From positions 1 through 64,000 of the forward strand of contig NZ_KB898206.1 of assembly GCF_000377505.1 (NCBI RefSeq): a stretch of 64,000 nucleotides of DNA, in the 5' to 3' direction. A program made the translations under genes and the position numbers. The first letter of the stretch is position 1; each line of letters opens with the position of its first letter. The DNA is from Paenibacillus massiliensis 2301065 = DSM 16942 (GTDB lineage Bacteria > Bacillota > Bacilli > Paenibacillales > Paenibacillaceae). Shown piece after piece: positions 50,840 to 59,253 of the stretch. A model generated the notes under the pieces. It made no database searches, was not told the DNA's origin, and was given only the letters and a program-made list of their open reading frames with translations.

Positions 50840-52129
50840 TCATTTAACAAATAGCTTTTGAATATCATGCGGTAACCGATCTTTGACGGCTTCCAGCTTC
50901 ATATGCGGGTAATACAGATGGTACTTGCCGCGATGAATGCCGCTGATGGAGCGCACAATATCAGACACCTCCGATATTTCTCTTACGGTGTCTTTACTGC
51001 CCAGCAGCAGAATTTGATTCTCGGTCGAGCCATTCTTTCTGAACACATCATAAGGAAGATCGGTCGGAAAATCAATTTCCAAGTCATAATCGGGGTTCAG
51101 CCCCACATCGCGTAATGCTTCACGAATATGATCGACCTTATCCATATCCAGACATTCCAGCTGTATATATTTATACAGTCTGCGATCCAGGAACCGGCTG
51201 CACAGATCACTGAGAATCGGGTCATCCTCGAATCTCCATTGGTTAAAGGTCGTCTGGATCAACGCCTCATCGAGCATTAAATATTGCTGCACGGTCACAT
51301 GACCATCAATGAGCTGCGGAATCGGCTCCAGCATGAACTTGAAGCGGTAGTCCTGATAGCGTAGCTCCTTAAGTCTTCTGAAGATTTGACGCAATAGTAT
51401 TTCAGAGCTACGGGTCACTGGATGAAAATAGATCTGCCAGTACATCTGGTATCTGGACATGAGATAATCCTCAACCGCATGCATTCCTGACTCCTTGACA
51501 ACAATCCTGCCCTGATGAGGACGAAGAAGCCTCAGGATACGATCCAGATCGATCGTTCCATAATTGACACCTGTCATATGGGCGTCTCGCAGCAGATAAT
51601 CCATCCGATCCGCATCCAGCGGACTCGTAACAAGGTTGACTACGATGGGCTTATCGTAATCCTTGGCAATGACGGCTGCTACCTTCTCGGGGAAATCAGG
51701 AGCTATATCCTTCAGAACTTTATTGATCTCTGTATCGCCGAGTACAATCCGACATGTCCAATCCTCATGATGCATCTGAAAAGCTTCTTCTATAGAATGC
51801 GAGAATGGACCATGTCCCACATCATGGAGCAATGCGGCACACAGAGCTACCAACTTCTCTTCCTTGGGCCAGTCCGGATAATCACCGCGTTCAAATTGGG
51901 AGATAATCCGCCGTGTAATCTCATATACCCCTAAAGAGTGTGAGAATCGGCTATGCTCGGCACCGTGGAAGGTCAGGTAGGAGGTTCCTAGCTGTCTTAC
52001 ACGGCGAAGCCTTTGGAATTCAGGTGTGTTAATAAGCCTCCATATGGCCACTTCCTGAACGTAAATGTAATTATGTACAGGGTCCTTGAATACTTTTTCT
52101 TCTGTCAGAGGGTTTTGGAATCCACTCAT
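50840..52129 (-). CDS. HD-domain phosphohydrolase (dGTPase/YwfO-like)
   Basis: Predicted cytosolic nucleotide phosphohydrolase of the SAMHD1/dGTPase-related family, 429 residues. The metal-binding HD signature is GAEHSRFSHSLGVYEIT (first His), LCAALLHDVGHGPFSHSIE (His-Asp) and TSPLDADRMDYLLRDAHMTG (last Asp). The closest described homologue known to me is B. subtilis YwfO, which lies elsewhere in that genome. It is divergent from abrB, with several Spo0A boxes in the shared upstream region, so sporulation-phase control is likely. Substrate is not predictable from sequence alone. Confidence 0.88.
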   Translation of the reverse strand: MSGFQNPLTEEKVFKDPVHNYIYVQEVAIWRLINTPEFQRLRRVRQLGTSYLTFHGAEHSRFSHSLGVYEITRRIISQFERGDYPDWPKEEKLVALCAALLHDVGHGPFSHSIEEAFQMHHEDWTCRIVLGDTEINKVLKDIAPDFPEKVAAVIAKDYDKPIVVNLVTSPLDADRMDYLLRDAHMTGVNYGTIDLDRILRLLRPHQGRIVVKESGMHAVEDYLMSRYQMYWQIYFHPVTRSSEILLRQIFRRLKELRYQDYRFKFMLEPIPQLIDGHVTVQQYLMLDEALIQTTFNQWRFEDDPILSDLCSRFLDRRLYKYIQLECLDMDKVDHIREALRDVGLNPDYDLEIDFPTDLPYDVFRKNGSTENQILLLGSKDTVREISEVSDIVRSISGIHRGKYHLYYPHMKLEAVKDRLPHDIQKLFVK

Positions 52130-52214
52130 GAGGTATCCACTCCTTTAACTCTATTTTATTCCAAAAACTTGATTACACAACATTCACCTGTTTTATCACT
52201 ATTTTCTTGTTGGT

Positions 52215-52273
52215 TTCGACATAGAATGTCGAATAGTGTCGAATTATAGATTTTTCCAGTTTCCAAATCGACA
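52215..52273. promoter_or_regulatory. Cluster of Spo0A boxes
   Basis: Perfect 0A boxes: inverted TTCGACA (52215-52221), TGTCGAA (52227-52233) and TGTCGAA (52237-52243), the last two exactly ten bp apart. A 6-of-7 match ATCGACA is at 52267-52273. They lie about 90 to 145 bp upstream of the HD-domain gene and upstream of the abrB promoter. Confidence 0.7.
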
Positions 52274-52370
52274 AATTCAGCAAACTGCGATTTTAACTGT
52301 TTTTTCTGCGTATTCAGCGAATTTTCAGTTGATTTATTAGAAATTTTAACCTTTGTCGTTATTTTATAGG

Positions 52371-52399
52371 TTGACTGTTTTGGGAATGGTTGGTATAGT
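52371..52399 (+). promoter_or_regulatory. Sigma-A promoter of abrB with downstream Spo0A box
   Basis: TTGACT (52371-52376), 17 bp, TATAGT (52394-52399). A perfect 0A box TGTCGAA lies at 52423-52429, just after the expected start of transcription, the position used for repression of abrB by Spo0A~P in B. subtilis. Confidence 0.8.
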
Positions 52400-52475
52400 G
52401 TATATCATAAAAGATAAAATAATGTCGAAACTTGACACTTATACTTTTGATACGGCGAGAGGAGCCTGATGATCT

Positions 52476-52730
52476 ATGATGAAATCTACGGGTATTGTGA
52501 GAAAAGTTGATGAGCTTGGACGCGTTGTAATTCCAATCGAGTTGCGTCGTACGTTGGGTATTGGGGAGAAGGACGCTCTGGAAATCTATGTAGATGGAGA
52601 GCGCATTATGCTCAAAAAATACGAGCCTGCATGTATCTTCTGCGGCAATGCCGAGAACGTTACATATTTCAAGGGTAAAATCGTATGTAATGAATGTATT
52701 TCTGAAATTCCAACACCTGTGACAAAATAA
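52476..52730 (+). CDS. abrB: Transition-state regulator AbrB
   Basis: Global repressor of post-exponential genes. The N-terminal domain (residues 2-52) is close to identical to B. subtilis AbrB: MKSTGIVRKVDELGRVVIPI, ELRRTLGIGEKDALEIYVDG. The C-terminal 30 residues differ: they hold two CxxC pairs (CIFC and CNEC, about 18 residues apart), a zinc-ribbon-like end that the B. subtilis protein lacks. 84 residues; two ATGs in tandem follow AGAGGAG. One of three plus-strand genes of normal size here. Confidence 0.95.
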   Translation: MMKSTGIVRKVDELGRVVIPIELRRTLGIGEKDALEIYVDGERIMLKKYEPACIFCGNAENVTYFKGKIVCNECISEIPTPVTK

Positions 52731-52793
52731 GATTTATAGTATATAATTAAATTATACCTATTGTTAATTCTAACCTTTTCATATCTCCTTGTT

Positions 52794-52838
52794 GCCTTCC
52801 ACGGGTAAGAACCCACTCGTGGAAGGCCTTTTTTTTGT
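52794..52838 (+). terminator. abrB terminator
   Basis: Plus strand: perfect GCCTTCCACG/CGTGGAAGGC stem with a 14-base loop and eight T, about 65 bp after the abrB stop. Confidence 0.92.
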
Positions 52839-52959
52839 CTAAGGAGCATTTGGGGGTTGGATAACTGCCCTGAATCATAGCAATCGTACAAATTCCCCTC
52901 GTTCACGATAGAGTGCCCTCAGTGTAGAACTCTTCATTTCACACATTCCTATCACAGGA

Positions 52960-53841
52960 TTACAGTAGTGCATTGTATACGTCTCGCTTGGAGATCGATC
53001 GGTCTGAAGCTGTACGCTTCATGGCCTCTTTCCGGTTCAGCCCTTGCTGCTCATATTGCGTCACATGTTCAGCCAAGCTCAGCTCCTGCCACCAGGCCTG
53101 ACGCTCTTGCTCCTCGGCTTCCTCACTCTTCCCCTCCAGCACCAGGCAATATTCGCCCAGTGGTGGATGCTCTTCCAGCCACTGTAGACATTCGTCGGCT
53201 GTTCCGCGCAGCCATTCCTCATGTCTTTTCGTAAGTTCACGTGCTAATACGACTTTTCTTGCACCAAGCGTCTCCTGAATAACTCCAAGTGTCTTGGCAA
53301 TTCGATGCGGGGATTCGTAAAAGAGGACCGTGCCATGGGAAGCTCCAAAGGATTGCAGCAGCTCCTGAAGCTCCTTGCGTTCGCGAGGGGGGAATCCAGC
53401 AAAAGTAAACCGATCGGTATCAAGCCCTGAGGCAATCAATGCAGACAATGCCGCATTCGCTCCGGGGATCGGTACGACCGAGATTCCAGCATCCAAGGCC
53501 AACTTCACCAGATCCGCTCCTGGATCAGAAATCGCTGGTAGCCCGGCATCACTCACAAGGGCCAAATTTTTTCCTTCTATTATATATCTGATTAGTTCAG
53601 GCCCACTTGCTGCCTTATTATGCTCGTGATAGCTGAATAGCATCTCTGGTGATATGTCAAAATGTGTAAGCAGCTTTCTCGTCTGCCTCGTGTCCTCCGC
53701 CGCAATAATATGACATTCTTTCAACACCTTCACCGCTCGAAATGTCATATCATCCAGATTGCCGATCGGAGTGGCCACAAGATACAGTATGCCCTGTCCC
53801 TGCTTCCCATCCAAAAAGCTTTTTTGCACCGTAGCAGCCAT
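52960..53841 (-). CDS. rsmI: 16S rRNA (cytidine1402-2'-O)-methyltransferase
   Basis: SAM-dependent 2'-O-methylation of C1402 in the decoding centre. Family motifs: GILYLVATPIGNLDDMTFRA, AAEDTRQTRKLLTHFDI, LVSDAGLPAISDPGADLV, VVPIPGANAALSALIASGL and LFYESPHRIAKTL. 293 residues. It starts three bases after the trmN6 stop. yazA (GIY-YIG), which lies between these two in B. subtilis, is absent. Confidence 0.97.
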   Translation of the reverse strand: MAATVQKSFLDGKQGQGILYLVATPIGNLDDMTFRAVKVLKECHIIAAEDTRQTRKLLTHFDISPEMLFSYHEHNKAASGPELIRYIIEGKNLALVSDAGLPAISDPGADLVKLALDAGISVVPIPGANAALSALIASGLDTDRFTFAGFPPRERKELQELLQSFGASHGTVLFYESPHRIAKTLGVIQETLGARKVVLARELTKRHEEWLRGTADECLQWLEEHPPLGEYCLVLEGKSEEAEEQERQAWWQELSLAEHVTQYEQQGLNRKEAMKRTASDRSISKRDVYNALL

Positions 53842-53843
53842 GC

Positions 53844-54599
53844 TTATTCCTCCTTCTGCCCTGTATAGATCTCCAGCATCTCTGGTGTGTACTGATTTCT
53901 GCCCTCACCTTCATACGCAATGAGCGGTGGGAGCAGCCGCACATCTGGCTTGCCATCCCGTAGTGCCTCGATCAAGACGATATTCGCCTCTGCCTGAGGC
54001 CGTGGATGGACGAATCGAATTCGTTTGGGCTCCAGACGATACTCACGCATTAAGGAGATAATCTCCCCCAGCCGCTGTGGCCGATGCACCATCGTTACCT
54101 TTCCACCCGTACGAATCAGCCTTGTACAGGCCTGAATAACCTCCTCTAGGGTGCAGTGCAGCTCATGGCGTGCGATGGCTTCATGGATATTAACCTTGAG
54201 ATCGCTACCATTCAAAGGCATATAAGGCGGATTCACCGTAATCGCATCATACACACCATGTCCGGTAACCTCGACTAGCTGACGCAGATCTCCTTCACGA
54301 ATCGTAATTACATTCTCTAGTCCGTTCAGAGCTACACTCCGACGAGCCATATCTGCAAGTCGTGGTTGAATCTCGATGCCTTCAATCTGTGCCTGTGTCC
54401 GAGTCGTTAATAAGAGCGGCACAACCCCGTTGCCTGTACACAGGTCGAGAATCTTCCCTCTTTTCGGAATACCTGCAAATCTCGCTAGTAGTACAGCGTC
54501 CATAGAGAAGCTGAATACTTCCTCACTCTGTATGATTCGAAGATCGTGTGTCAGCAAATCATCAATTCGTTCAGAGTCGTTAAGCGGTTCATTTATCAT
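53844..54599 (-). CDS. trmN6: tRNA1(Val) (adenine37-N6)-methyltransferase-like protein
   Basis: Class I SAM methyltransferase, YabB/TrmN6 group. SAM-binding site ILDLCTGNGVVPLLL (about 50-64), acidic IEGIEIQPRLADMA, and the N6-adenine/amine motif TVNPPYMPLNG. 251 residues. Activity is inferred from the E. coli YfiC relationship; the Firmicute substrate is less certain. Transcribed with rsmI. Confidence 0.92.
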   Translation of the reverse strand: MINEPLNDSERIDDLLTHDLRIIQSEEVFSFSMDAVLLARFAGIPKRGKILDLCTGNGVVPLLLTTRTQAQIEGIEIQPRLADMARRSVALNGLENVITIREGDLRQLVEVTGHGVYDAITVNPPYMPLNGSDLKVNIHEAIARHELHCTLEEVIQACTRLIRTGGKVTMVHRPQRLGEIISLMREYRLEPKRIRFVHPRPQAEANIVLIEALRDGKPDVRLLPPLIAYEGEGRNQYTPEMLEIYTGQKEE

Positions 54600-54666
54600 C
54601 GAACGTTCCCTTCCTTTTCTGCAGCCCTCACGCGATATGTCTAGTGCAATTGTTCTGTTTCCTTAC

Positions 54667-54695
54667 AAAAAAACCGTAGGCACGTGTCCTACGGC
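54667..54695 (-). terminator. yabA terminator
   Basis: The minus strand has GCCGTAGG, a seven-base loop, CCTACGG and seven T, directly after yabA. Confidence 0.92.
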
Positions 54696-54701
54696 TTGAT
54701 G

Positions 54702-55076
54702 TTATTTATTCAAAAATGACAGACAAAATAGGCAGTCGCCCTCGGTTCGTAAATGTCCGTAATAAACATTGCATATATGAAAGCCTTCATGATACAGTCT
54801 CGCCAGATTATCGTACCCCTCACCAACGACTTCTCCTTGCACTTCCTCTGTTTTGATCAGATGTGCCGGATGGTCTGATGTTGTTATACGTTCTGGTTCC
54901 TCTGCATGTGTATGGTCTCTCAGCATCTTACGCAGCTGTTCGTTTTCAATCGTCAGTCGCTGGTTCTCTTCAAGCAGCTCTTTTACAGCCAGCTTCAATT
55001 CACCAAGATCACTGTACATTTGCCCCATTTGCGTCTCCAACTCGAGAATACGCTCGAAAACATTTATTTTTTCCAA
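54702..55076 (-). CDS. yabA: Replication initiation control protein YabA
   Basis: Negative regulator of DnaA that binds DnaA and DnaN. The N-terminal 55 residues form a coiled coil (ERILELETQMGQMYSDLGEL, ELLEENQRLTIENEQL). The C-terminal zinc-binding domain has HICNVYYGHLRTEGDCLFCL (His and three Cys). 124 residues. It sits downstream of ricT in the conserved holB-ricT-yabA order. Confidence 0.95.
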   Translation of the reverse strand: MEKINVFERILELETQMGQMYSDLGELKLAVKELLEENQRLTIENEQLRKMLRDHTHAEEPERITTSDHPAHLIKTEEVQGEVVGEGYDNLARLYHEGFHICNVYYGHLRTEGDCLFCLSFLNK

Positions 55077-55103
55077 GATTCCACCCCGAAGCCACCTAAT
55101 GGT

Positions 55104-55904
55104 TTACTTGATGACTACATCATCCATTGGAAGTTCCTTGACTTTACTAATCTCAAAAAGCTGTACGTGAACAGTTCGATGACCTGCATTAATACCTACT
55201 ACTTTACCTTCTCCCATGGAAGTTACGACGAGCTTGCCGACTTGAGGAAGTTCTTCCTTCGCACTCTCATAATTATCATGCTCAAACTTGAGGCAACACA
55301 TCAGCCTTCCACAAAGACCGGATATTTTGGTTGGATTCAAGGACAAGCTCTGATCCTTCGCCATCTTGATGGACACAGGCTCAAAGTCGCCAAGCCAGGA
55401 GGAGCAGCACAAAATACGTCCGCAAGGCCCAATCCCGCCCAGCATCTTAGCTTCATCCCGCACACCAATCTGTCTCAGCTCGATCCGTGTCCGGAAAATG
55501 CTAGCCAAGTCCTTGACCAGCTCCCGAAAGTCAACACGCCCCTCAGCCGTAAAGTAGAAAATAATCTTGTTGCGGTCAAAGGTGAATTCCACGTCCACGA
55601 GCTTCATTTTGAGTCCATGATCCTTGATCTTATGAAGACAAGTTCCGAAGGCTTCCTTGGCAGCCTGTCTATTCTCCTCTACAATCCGTGCATCCGCTTC
55701 GCCAGCTAGCCGAATGACCTTCTTCAGGGGAAGCACGACATCGGAATCATTCACTTCCTTCTTGCCTACAACAACCTTACCATATTCGATACCGCGCGCC
55801 GTCTCAACAATTACACAGTTATCTTTCTCCAGCGGAAGCTCGAGCGGATCGAAATAATACGTTTTGCCCGCTTTTTTGAAGCGAACACCCACTACACTGT
55901 ACAA
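55104..55904 (-). CDS. ricT: RicT (YaaT), PSP1-domain protein
   Basis: Part of the RicA-RicF-RicT (Y-) complex that, with Fe-S clusters, supports RNase Y mRNA processing, sporulation and competence. The PSP1 domain spans about 60-150. Fe-S-type cysteines are in GGIGPCGRILCCSSWLG and ISGLCGRLMCCLKFEHDNY. The start is TTG at 55904, seven bases after a GGGGG site, giving an N-terminus like B. subtilis YaaT. 266 residues. Confidence 0.95.
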   Translation of the reverse strand: MYSVVGVRFKKAGKTYYFDPLELPLEKDNCVIVETARGIEYGKVVVGKKEVNDSDVVLPLKKVIRLAGEADARIVEENRQAAKEAFGTCLHKIKDHGLKMKLVDVEFTFDRNKIIFYFTAEGRVDFRELVKDLASIFRTRIELRQIGVRDEAKMLGGIGPCGRILCCSSWLGDFEPVSIKMAKDQSLSLNPTKISGLCGRLMCCLKFEHDNYESAKEELPQVGKLVVTSMGEGKVVGINAGHRTVHVQLFEISKVKELPMDDVVIK

Positions 55905-56062
55905 AAATAAACCCCCTTGTGTGCCACTAGAACCTTGCTTGGGGACATCTTAGCTGAACGTGCCACGGGCACAATCTCCCATATTCGGTATGCGAGGGAC
56001 AGGCCTTACTCATGCGTAACCTGTCCGTAGCGCAGTCTCGGACCATCGGCGCTGGATCTGTC

Positions 56063-57040
56063 TCATGATGGGGACAGACCGATCATCAGCTGCTCTACAC
56101 AAAGCTGACCGTTTACATTGAAACGGAGCTTTCTTCTGCACTCCGCGGCCAAATCCATATAAGAGACCCATTGTTCGGTACTGCGGGTGATTGCCAATTT
56201 GGAGATCATCTCCAATTGATCTATGAACACAATGCTATCGTGCCTTCCATACTGGAAGTGCAGCATATCCTTGAACTGCAGGTGAAACAAATGAAACAGG
56301 ATATCAAGATGCTCGCCGAGTCCGGCCTTAAACACCTTCTGTTGAGCCAAAATGACGGAGGAACTCCCTCTACTCAACGACTCCTTTACTAATTGTAACA
56401 TTACATTTCTAATTTCTGCAAACCAATTCTGCTGGAGAATTTCTCTACTTGTTTCCAATCCAGAAGCAATATGAACCGCACATCTGACAAGACTTGCTGA
56501 ATAGCCCTCCCCTGTAAGTATTTGCTGCATAAGCTCCGGATTCAGAGCAGAGAACGGTACATGCTGAGTCCGTGAATGTAGCGTAGGGAGTACGGCTTGT
56601 CCATTATCGGTCAGCAAAATCCCCACCGTAGGCAGCTGTGGCTCCTCCAGAAATTTCAGCAGACTGTTTGCTGCCTGTGTCGTTAACAGATCCGCCTGCT
56701 GAATGATATACACCTTCGGGTGCTTACTTTCCGAGCGATACGAAAACGAACGCTGCAGCTCCCGAACCTGATCAATCTTGATGCTGTTGCCATCTGGAGC
56801 AATGATGTGCAGGTCGGGGTGATTGCCATGCTCGACCTTTCTACATTCCAGACACTCACCACAAGCATCATCGCTTAATCGCTCGCAGAACAACGCTTTG
56901 GCGAAGGCCATGGCCATCTGCAACTGTCCGCTGCCTGCTGGACCATGGAACAGATAAGCATGACTAACCGCTCCTTTGCGAAGCGCGTGCTGCAGCATAC
57001 TCTTCGGCAACTCCTGACCTATTATATCCTGAAAAGACAT
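56063..57040 (-). CDS. holB: DNA polymerase III delta' subunit
   Basis: Clamp-loader stator subunit. The N-terminal AAA+ fold has SFQDIIGQELPKSMLQHAL, HGPAGSGQLQMAMAFAKAL, zinc-type cysteines (CERLSDDACGECLECRKVEH) and KVYIIQQADLLTTQAANSLL. The Walker A lysine is replaced (GSGQL), as expected for a subunit that need not hydrolyse ATP. 325 residues. The yaaR terminator lies upstream, so holB must start its own transcript, but I see no clear promoter in the 160-bp gap. Confidence 0.95.
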   Translation of the reverse strand: MSFQDIIGQELPKSMLQHALRKGAVSHAYLFHGPAGSGQLQMAMAFAKALFCERLSDDACGECLECRKVEHGNHPDLHIIAPDGNSIKIDQVRELQRSFSYRSESKHPKVYIIQQADLLTTQAANSLLKFLEEPQLPTVGILLTDNGQAVLPTLHSRTQHVPFSALNPELMQQILTGEGYSASLVRCAVHIASGLETSREILQQNWFAEIRNVMLQLVKESLSRGSSSVILAQQKVFKAGLGEHLDILFHLFHLQFKDMLHFQYGRHDSIVFIDQLEMISKLAITRSTEQWVSYMDLAAECRRKLRFNVNGQLCVEQLMIGLSPS

Positions 57041-57107
57041 ATTGCCTCACTTTCCAAACCACGAGTCGTTATGATTTTACCTGTGAAGACCTATAACTCA
57101 ATTATCT

Positions 57108-57143
57108 TAAAAAACAATCTGCCGACTGTAAAGTCGACAGATT
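57108..57143 (-). terminator. yaaR terminator
   Basis: The minus strand has AATCTGTCGACT, a four-base loop, AGTCGGCAGATT (one G-U), then TGTTTTTT. Confidence 0.9.
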
Positions 57144-57199
57144 ATATTTTGGGTCGCTATTTGCTTAGGTTATTATGCACTTGAGGTCTGTTGCTTTAC

Positions 57200-57643
57200 T
57201 CAAAAAGTCAGATTAATCAGCATACCACGAATTTCCCCAACACCATGAAGGAGCTCAATCTTCCCCTGCTCTGTATCTAGCAGCTCCTCTGCCATCCGTA
57301 GCAGAATAGAGTCTACTTCATCAATGAGCTTATAACGCTTGCTGCGACCGCGACGATCCCAGCCCTTGGTATCCTTCATGGATACCCCTCGGCGTACAGT
57401 CTCCTCCAGAAATCTCTTGACCAATACTTTGTAGGCCTTCAATTCACGCACAGTCATGGAGCGGGCGAGCCGATCTCCTTGCATCTGAATTTCCTTGAAT
57501 TGTCGACTTAATTCTTCTTGTGAAGCTCGCTCTCCACTGTGCTTCATCATATCTGAGAAGCTCTTGCTTTGAACGGGCTTGGTATTCGTATCACTTGGAG
57601 CGATACCGCTTTGTAATGGGCGATAGCCCGGATTAATTTTCAT
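57200..57643 (-). CDS. yaaR: YaaR family protein (DUF327)
   Basis: Conserved Bacillales protein of unknown function, located between darA and holB as in B. subtilis. Mostly helical and charged: EELSRQFKEIQMQGDRLARS, MTVRELKAYKVLVKRFLEET, and a C-terminal helix SILLRMAEELLDTEQGKIEL. The ATG at 57643 is preferred (147 residues, close to the 146 of B. subtilis) over one ten codons upstream. Confidence 0.9.
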   Translation of the reverse strand: MKINPGYRPLQSGIAPSDTNTKPVQSKSFSDMMKHSGERASQEELSRQFKEIQMQGDRLARSMTVRELKAYKVLVKRFLEETVRRGVSMKDTKGWDRRGRSKRYKLIDEVDSILLRMAEELLDTEQGKIELLHGVGEIRGMLINLTF

Positions 57644-57882
57644 AATGAACCTGCTTTCTCCTGCTCGGCTCATCGAGGTATCTGCAGGCTAGCCGGCATA
57701 GCCGAGCTGCAAGCTGTAACTATCTTGAGCACTAATCAGGCACGGCACCATAGCATCGCCGCAGAATGTATAGCTCCATACATCACCTTCAATACCTGAC
57801 CTGTCAGCAGGCCAGCCATTCCCAGTCATGGAAGAGCAGATACATATATTATCGTCATATCGTACTGAGAATTGTAGAAGAT

Positions 57883-58212
57883 CTAGAAGTGTTCAAAACG
57901 ATCAACCGGAAGAACGAATACCGTGGCTCCACCAACCTGAACCTCTACTGGCAAAGGCAAATAAGAGTCTGTTGTTCCACTCATAGGAGTCACCGGCGTC
58001 ACGAGCTGTTCTCTCACCTTACAGCTATTGCGGATTACGCTCATAACAGACTCGACCTGACTGTCGTCCACTCCGATCATGAATGTGGTGTTGCCGGCAC
58101 GTAGAAATCCACCGGTACTTGCCAGCTTGGTTGCACGGAAATTAGCCTTTACCAGTCCGCTGGACAGTCTGTTGCTATCTTTATCCTGAACAATGGCAAC
58201 AATCAGTTTCAT
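57883..58212 (-). CDS. darA: Cyclic di-AMP receptor DarA (PII-like, YaaQ)
   Basis: PII-like trimeric signalling protein that binds c-di-AMP. 109 residues. Ligand-site segments are conserved: MKLIVAIVQDKDSNRLSSGL, FRATKLASTGGFLRAGNTTF and GVDDSQVESVM; the C-terminal strand GGATVFVLPVDRFEHF is also typical. Its downstream partner is not established. With the riboswitch at 49510-49705 and ktrB, it is one of three c-di-AMP-related elements in the window. Confidence 0.96.
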   Translation of the reverse strand: MKLIVAIVQDKDSNRLSSGLVKANFRATKLASTGGFLRAGNTTFMIGVDDSQVESVMSVIRNSCKVREQLVTPVTPMSGTTDSYLPLPVEVQVGGATVFVLPVDRFEHF

Positions 58213-58422
58213 CCTGAATTCCTCCCTTAATATGGGTTACTTCAATGAACAATTCCTATAATCTTCAGGTCAACGCCAGGGGCGCCCATCCCCGAACAAG
58301 AGAACGGCAAACCAACATGATACGCAAGGCCTCGGATGGTTATATCTATTGTTATGCCATACTTACTACCTGCTGCCACATGCTATGCCCTGTTATTTAA
58401 TATTTTCTTTGTGCATATAGAG

Positions 58423-59067
58423 TTATTCGAGAAAAGTCGGCAAAATCCTCTTTTTCAGGTGCTCATAGATATCATTTGTCACATCCTCTATGGACCGGGA
58501 TGCATCAATCACACATATGCGCTCAGGATTCTGTTCTATGAGAAGACTATACCCTTCCTTCACCATATAATGGAACTCAAGACCTTCACGATCTAGACGG
58601 TCCCGATCACGCTGGTTGCTGGCAATTCGGGTAAGTCCCAGCTCGGGCTCAATGTCCAAATAATACGTTACATCTGGCTGCCGGGCGTTTGTTGCGAACT
58701 GATTGATCATACCTACCTCTGTCATACCTATTCCGCGTGCGTGTCCCTGATAGGCCATACTACTGTCAACAAAGCGGTCGCACAGGACCATCTTTCCTTC
58801 CTCAATGGCAGGCTCTACTCGTTCCACCAGATGCTGTCTACGAGCAGCAGCATACAGCAATGCCTCAGTCCTAGCATCCATTGTCGTGTTGGCTGTATCC
58901 AAAATAACGGATCGGATCTGCTCTGCGATCTCAATCCCTCCCGGTTCTCTTGTAGCGATGACCGGGTAGCCCTCCTCCTGCAGTCTCTGCGCAAGGCATC
59001 TGATGACCGTAGTCTTGCCCGAGCCTTCGCCTCCCTCGAATGTAATGAATCTGCCTTTGCCTTTCAT
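58423..59067 (-). CDS. tmk: Thymidylate kinase
   Basis: Phosphorylates dTMP to dTDP. P-loop FITFEGGEGSGKTTVIRCL, DR-motif region VIATREPGGIEIAEQI, LCDRFVDSSMAYQGHARG and a lid NQRDRDRLDREGLEFH. 214 residues, normal. It has a good promoter upstream and precedes darA. Confidence 0.97.
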   Translation of the reverse strand: MKGKGRFITFEGGEGSGKTTVIRCLAQRLQEEGYPVIATREPGGIEIAEQIRSVILDTANTTMDARTEALLYAAARRQHLVERVEPAIEEGKMVLCDRFVDSSMAYQGHARGIGMTEVGMINQFATNARQPDVTYYLDIEPELGLTRIASNQRDRDRLDREGLEFHYMVKEGYSLLIEQNPERICVIDASRSIEDVTNDIYEHLKKRILPTFLE

Positions 59068-59119
59068 ATCATACCTGCTTTCCCTGGATTGCTAACTCTG
59101 TAGCTATAACATAATGCTA

Positions 59120-59148
59120 TTTATAATTGTTCCTACTATTGTCTGCAA
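59120..59148 (-). promoter_or_regulatory. Sigma-A promoter of tmk
   Basis: On the minus strand, TTGCAG (59143-59148), 17 bp, TATAAA (59120-59125), about 55 bp before tmk. Confidence 0.65.
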
Positions 59149-59253
59149 AACCTGTATATTTTGAACCTAATATTTCTAGACAGGTTCACTAGCATCTTGA
59201 TCAAGCAAAATGTGGGTAAAGATCCGCTGCAAGCGGAGACTGGTTAGCATTCG

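Noticed and set aside
54906..55709. A 267-codon plus-strand frame
   Set aside because: It is antisense to yabA and ricT, both well supported.
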